Translations under genes and position numbers: made by a program
Part shown: positions 13,839 through 14,897 of the stretch, in pieces
Numbering within the stretch: the stretch's first letter is position 1
Layout: each line of letters opens with the position of its first letter
The notes under the pieces: generated by a model
The model's input: only the letters and a program-made list of their open reading frames with translations
The model's database searches: none
Told to the model about the DNA's origin: nothing
DNA from: Elusimicrobiota bacterium
GTDB taxonomy: Bacteria; Elusimicrobiota; Elusimicrobia; UBA1565; UBA9628
DNA length: 14,897 nucleotides
Direction of reading: 5' to 3'
Assembly (NCBI GenBank): GCA_023700845.1
Contig: JAMPYD010000014.1
Span: 1-14,897 of the forward strand

Positions 13839-14245
13839 CGCCCCGCCTTGACCGCCCGGGCGATCAGGTCCTTGACCTTCTCCTCGACGAGGTCTCGCAC
13901 CTTCCGGAAATCGTCCGGGGACATGTTCTTGGGATCGGGAATGGCCCAATCCTCCTTGCCCTTGGACGGCACGAAGGGGCAGGCGTCGCCGCAGCCCATC
14001 GTGATCACCCAGTCCCAGGTCTGCTTCGGAAGGGAGTCGAGGCCCTTGGAGCGGTGGCCGCTCATGTCCACGCCCCGCTCCTCCATCAGCGCGACGGCCG
14101 TCTCGTTGACCTTCCCGCTCGGCCGCGAGCCCGAGCTCCAGGCCGCGATCTTCCCCGCGCCGTGACGCCGGGCGAAGCCCTCGGCCATCTGGGAGCGGCA
14201 GGAGTTCTCGATGCACACGAACAGCACGGTCGGGAGGGGCTTCAT
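13835..14245 (-). CDS. arsC: Arsenate reductase, LMW-phosphatase/thioredoxin type
   Basis: The 136-residue cytoplasmic enzyme reduces As(V) to As(III). It has the low-molecular-weight phosphatase loop CIENSCR (C11-x5-R17) with nucleophile C11, the downstream pair in TMGCGDACPF (C85, C89) that forms the disulfide cascade, and the acid-containing IPDPKN (D104). This is the thioredoxin-coupled class, distinct from the glutaredoxin-dependent R773 class. I chose the ATG at 14245: AAGGAG is 8-9 nt upstream and the codon overlaps the arsR stop. An in-frame ATG two codons earlier (14251) lies only 2 nt after the ribosome site. The thioredoxin at the operon end is a natural candidate reductant. Confidence 0.94.
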   Translation of the reverse strand: MKPLPTVLFVCIENSCRSQMAEGFARRHGAGKIAAWSSGSRPSGKVNETAVALMEERGVDMSGHRSKGLDSLPKQTWDWVITMGCGDACPFVPSKGKEDWAIPDPKNMSPDDFRKVRDLVEEKVKDLIARAVKAGR

Positions 14246-14577
14246 CGGCATGTCTCCTTGGCTGCGAGGATCTTTTTGAGGTTGGCCCGGTCGCGCTTCA
14301 GGCCGGGGATCTCGGCGAAGCACTCGCCGAGGCAGCCCACGAGCCGGGCATGGACCTTCCCGGCCGGCTTCGCCAAGGCGTAATGACGCCACTTCCCCGC
14401 CTGCCTGAAAACGACCAATCCGGCGGCCCGAAGAAACGCCAGATGCTGGGACACCTTGGATTGCGGAACTCCCAGCACGGCCATGAGATCGCAGACGCAC
14501 ACCTCCCGGCCCGACAGAAGGGCGAGGATGCGCAGGCGGGTGGGATCGGCGAAGGCCTTGAACAGAAGGTTATTCAT
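14242..14577 (-). CDS. arsR: ArsR family arsenic-responsive repressor
   Basis: The 111-residue winged-helix repressor opens the ars operon. The helix-turn-helix covers about 30-56 (LGVPQSKVSQHLAFLRAAGL), followed by a wing (VVFRQAGKWRHYAL). The metal site motif VCVCDL has C27 and C29, as in the classic ELCVCDL ArsR proteins, and C82/C86 (GCLGEC) could add the third thiol. As(III) binding would release it from DNA. A 10-bp-arm inverted repeat overlapping its own start codon is the likely operator, so autoregulation is expected. Its stop overlaps the arsC start. Confidence 0.94.
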   Translation of the reverse strand: MNNLLFKAFADPTRLRILALLSGREVCVCDLMAVLGVPQSKVSQHLAFLRAAGLVVFRQAGKWRHYALAKPAGKVHARLVGCLGECFAEIPGLKRDRANLKKILAAKETCR

Positions 14578-14597
14578 ATTCGTTTATACGAATATGA
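14574..14597. promoter_or_regulatory. ArsR operator (inverted repeat)
   Basis: TCATATTCGT (14574-14583) and ACGAATATGA (14588-14597) are perfect reverse complements around TTAT. The AT-rich block stands out from the GC-rich surroundings and has the size and symmetry of ArsR/SmtB-family operators. It covers the arsR start codon (14577-14575), the predicted transcription start and part of the -10 box. Confidence 0.8.
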
Positions 14598-14622
14598 TAT
14601 CACCCCGGCCGGGGCGGGTCAA
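14594..14622 (-). promoter_or_regulatory. Promoter of the ars operon
   Basis: The minus strand reads TTGACC (14622-14617), 17 bp, TATCAT (14599-14594). Initiation about 7 nt further gives a leader of roughly 10 nt before arsR. A second possible -10 is TATAAA (14588-14583), five nt before the ATG, but it lacks a -35 at normal spacing. The -35 box overlaps the stop codon of the upstream same-strand gene (14621-14619). Confidence 0.7.
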
Positions 14623-14897
14623 CCTTTCTTTTCTTCGAGCTTCTTGTGCTCGCGCCCGAGCCGCCACGAGGCGTACAGCCAGAGCAGGGCCAGCGGGATC
14701 CCGAGCAGGGCCGCGCCCGTCGGGCCGCCCTGCAGCCACGCGACCCCGAGCAGGAGCAGGCCCGCCAGGCCGCGCGCGAAGCGGTAGACGAACATCTCGA
14801 TGAAGGCCTTCACCCGGTAGATCACGTCGCGGTCGGTCGCCGAGTAGGTGGACTCCTTCGCGGTCTTGAACCAGGTGTAGCGGGTCACGCCGTCGAG
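14619..14897 (-). CDS. C-terminal end of a membrane transporter resembling the ATP/ADP translocase (Npt/Tlc) group (partial)
   Basis: The frame is open from the window edge to TGA at 14621-14619 and gives 92 residues. The segment KTAKESTYSATDRDVIYRVKAFIEMFVYRFARG resembles, in its pattern of an R/K-xx-x-E motif, 'Y-K/R-x-KAFI' and 'VYR', the last conserved block of ADP/ATP translocase-like MFS proteins (shown here in parts: KTAKESTY, YRVKAFIEMFVYR). Two hydrophobic helices (GLAGLLLLGVAWLQ and ALLGIPLALLWLYASW) and a Lys/Glu-rich cytoplasmic tail follow. A GTG at 14888 could act as a start, but the reading frame continues upstream with sensible residues, so I treat the gene as truncated by the window. 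It lies directly upstream of ars on the same strand. Confidence 0.65.
   Translation of the reverse strand, partial: LDGVTRYTWFKTAKESTYSATDRDVIYRVKAFIEMFVYRFARGLAGLLLLGVAWLQGGPTGAALLGIPLALLWLYASWRLGREHKKLEEKKG

Noticed and set aside
14249..14251. ATG two codons upstream as the arsC start
   Set aside because: It leaves only 2 nt after AAGGAGAC, whereas the ATG at 14245 has normal spacing and overlaps the arsR stop.
10923..14577. The ars operon as a recently acquired mobile island
   Set aside because: I see no integrase, transposase, direct repeats or tRNA next to it, and apart from the AT-rich operator its base composition looks like the neighbouring genes. Transfer cannot be excluded but is not shown.

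Overview
This is a GC-rich (by eye about two-thirds G+C), densely packed stretch of bacterial chromosome. It holds 18 protein-coding genes, two of them cut by the window edges. I see no rRNA, tRNA, CRISPR array, integrase, transposase or insertion sequence. No gene-free stretch exceeds about 100 bp. The organism cannot be named from the sequence with confidence. Elusimicrobiota is my best low-confidence guess, from overall gene style and the habit of placing TATAAT-like boxes right next to start codons; other GC-rich Gram-negative lineages remain possible. Signal peptides and a predicted exported heme protein fit a Gram-negative cell plan.

Layout. 1-185: tail of a membrane protein (+). 187-246: a nearly perfect 60-bp palindrome filling the whole gap between convergent genes. 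247-1479 (-): MFS transporter, divergent from a CNT/NupC nucleoside transporter (1525-2973, +); their start codons are only 45 bp apart. 2977-4443 (-): two-domain PPK2-type polyphosphate:AMP phosphotransferase. 4545-6889 (+): two overlapping genes for secreted proteins, the first with an HExxH zinc-peptidase signature. 6897-7868 (+): Sua5/TsaC, for the tRNA t6A precursor. 7783-9357 (-): PAS hybrid histidine kinase, divergent from a stand-alone receiver protein (9452-9838, +), which is followed by a TauE/SafE-type permease (9842-10555) and a DUF486 small membrane protein (10573-10926). 10923-14577 (-): six-gene arsenic operon, in transcription order arsR, arsC, acr3, a DUF3365 c-type heme protein, an ArsP/YraQ-like permease and a small thioredoxin. 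14619-14897 (-): C-terminal end of a membrane transporter resembling the ATP/ADP translocase (Npt/Tlc) group.

How the genes work together. The arsenic operon is the clearest functional unit. ArsR senses As(III), ArsC reduces arsenate, Acr3 exports arsenite, the second permease may export organoarsenicals, and the thioredoxin may recycle ArsC or serve the permease. The heme protein is the unexpected member. The kinase and the receiver protein look like one signalling pair, with the TauE permease translated just behind the receiver.

The strongest overall pattern is regulatory. Seven of the nine complete transcription-unit starts carry a TAnnnT -10 box exactly 6 or 7 nt before the chosen ATG and have no convincing Shine-Dalgarno sequence, so they probably make leaderless mRNAs. 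Most operon-internal genes instead start on overlapping stop codons and/or GGAG-type sites. The two exceptions among the unit starts are the metallopeptidase-like gene, which has a conventional leader, and the ars operon, which has a very short leader with its operator over the start codon.
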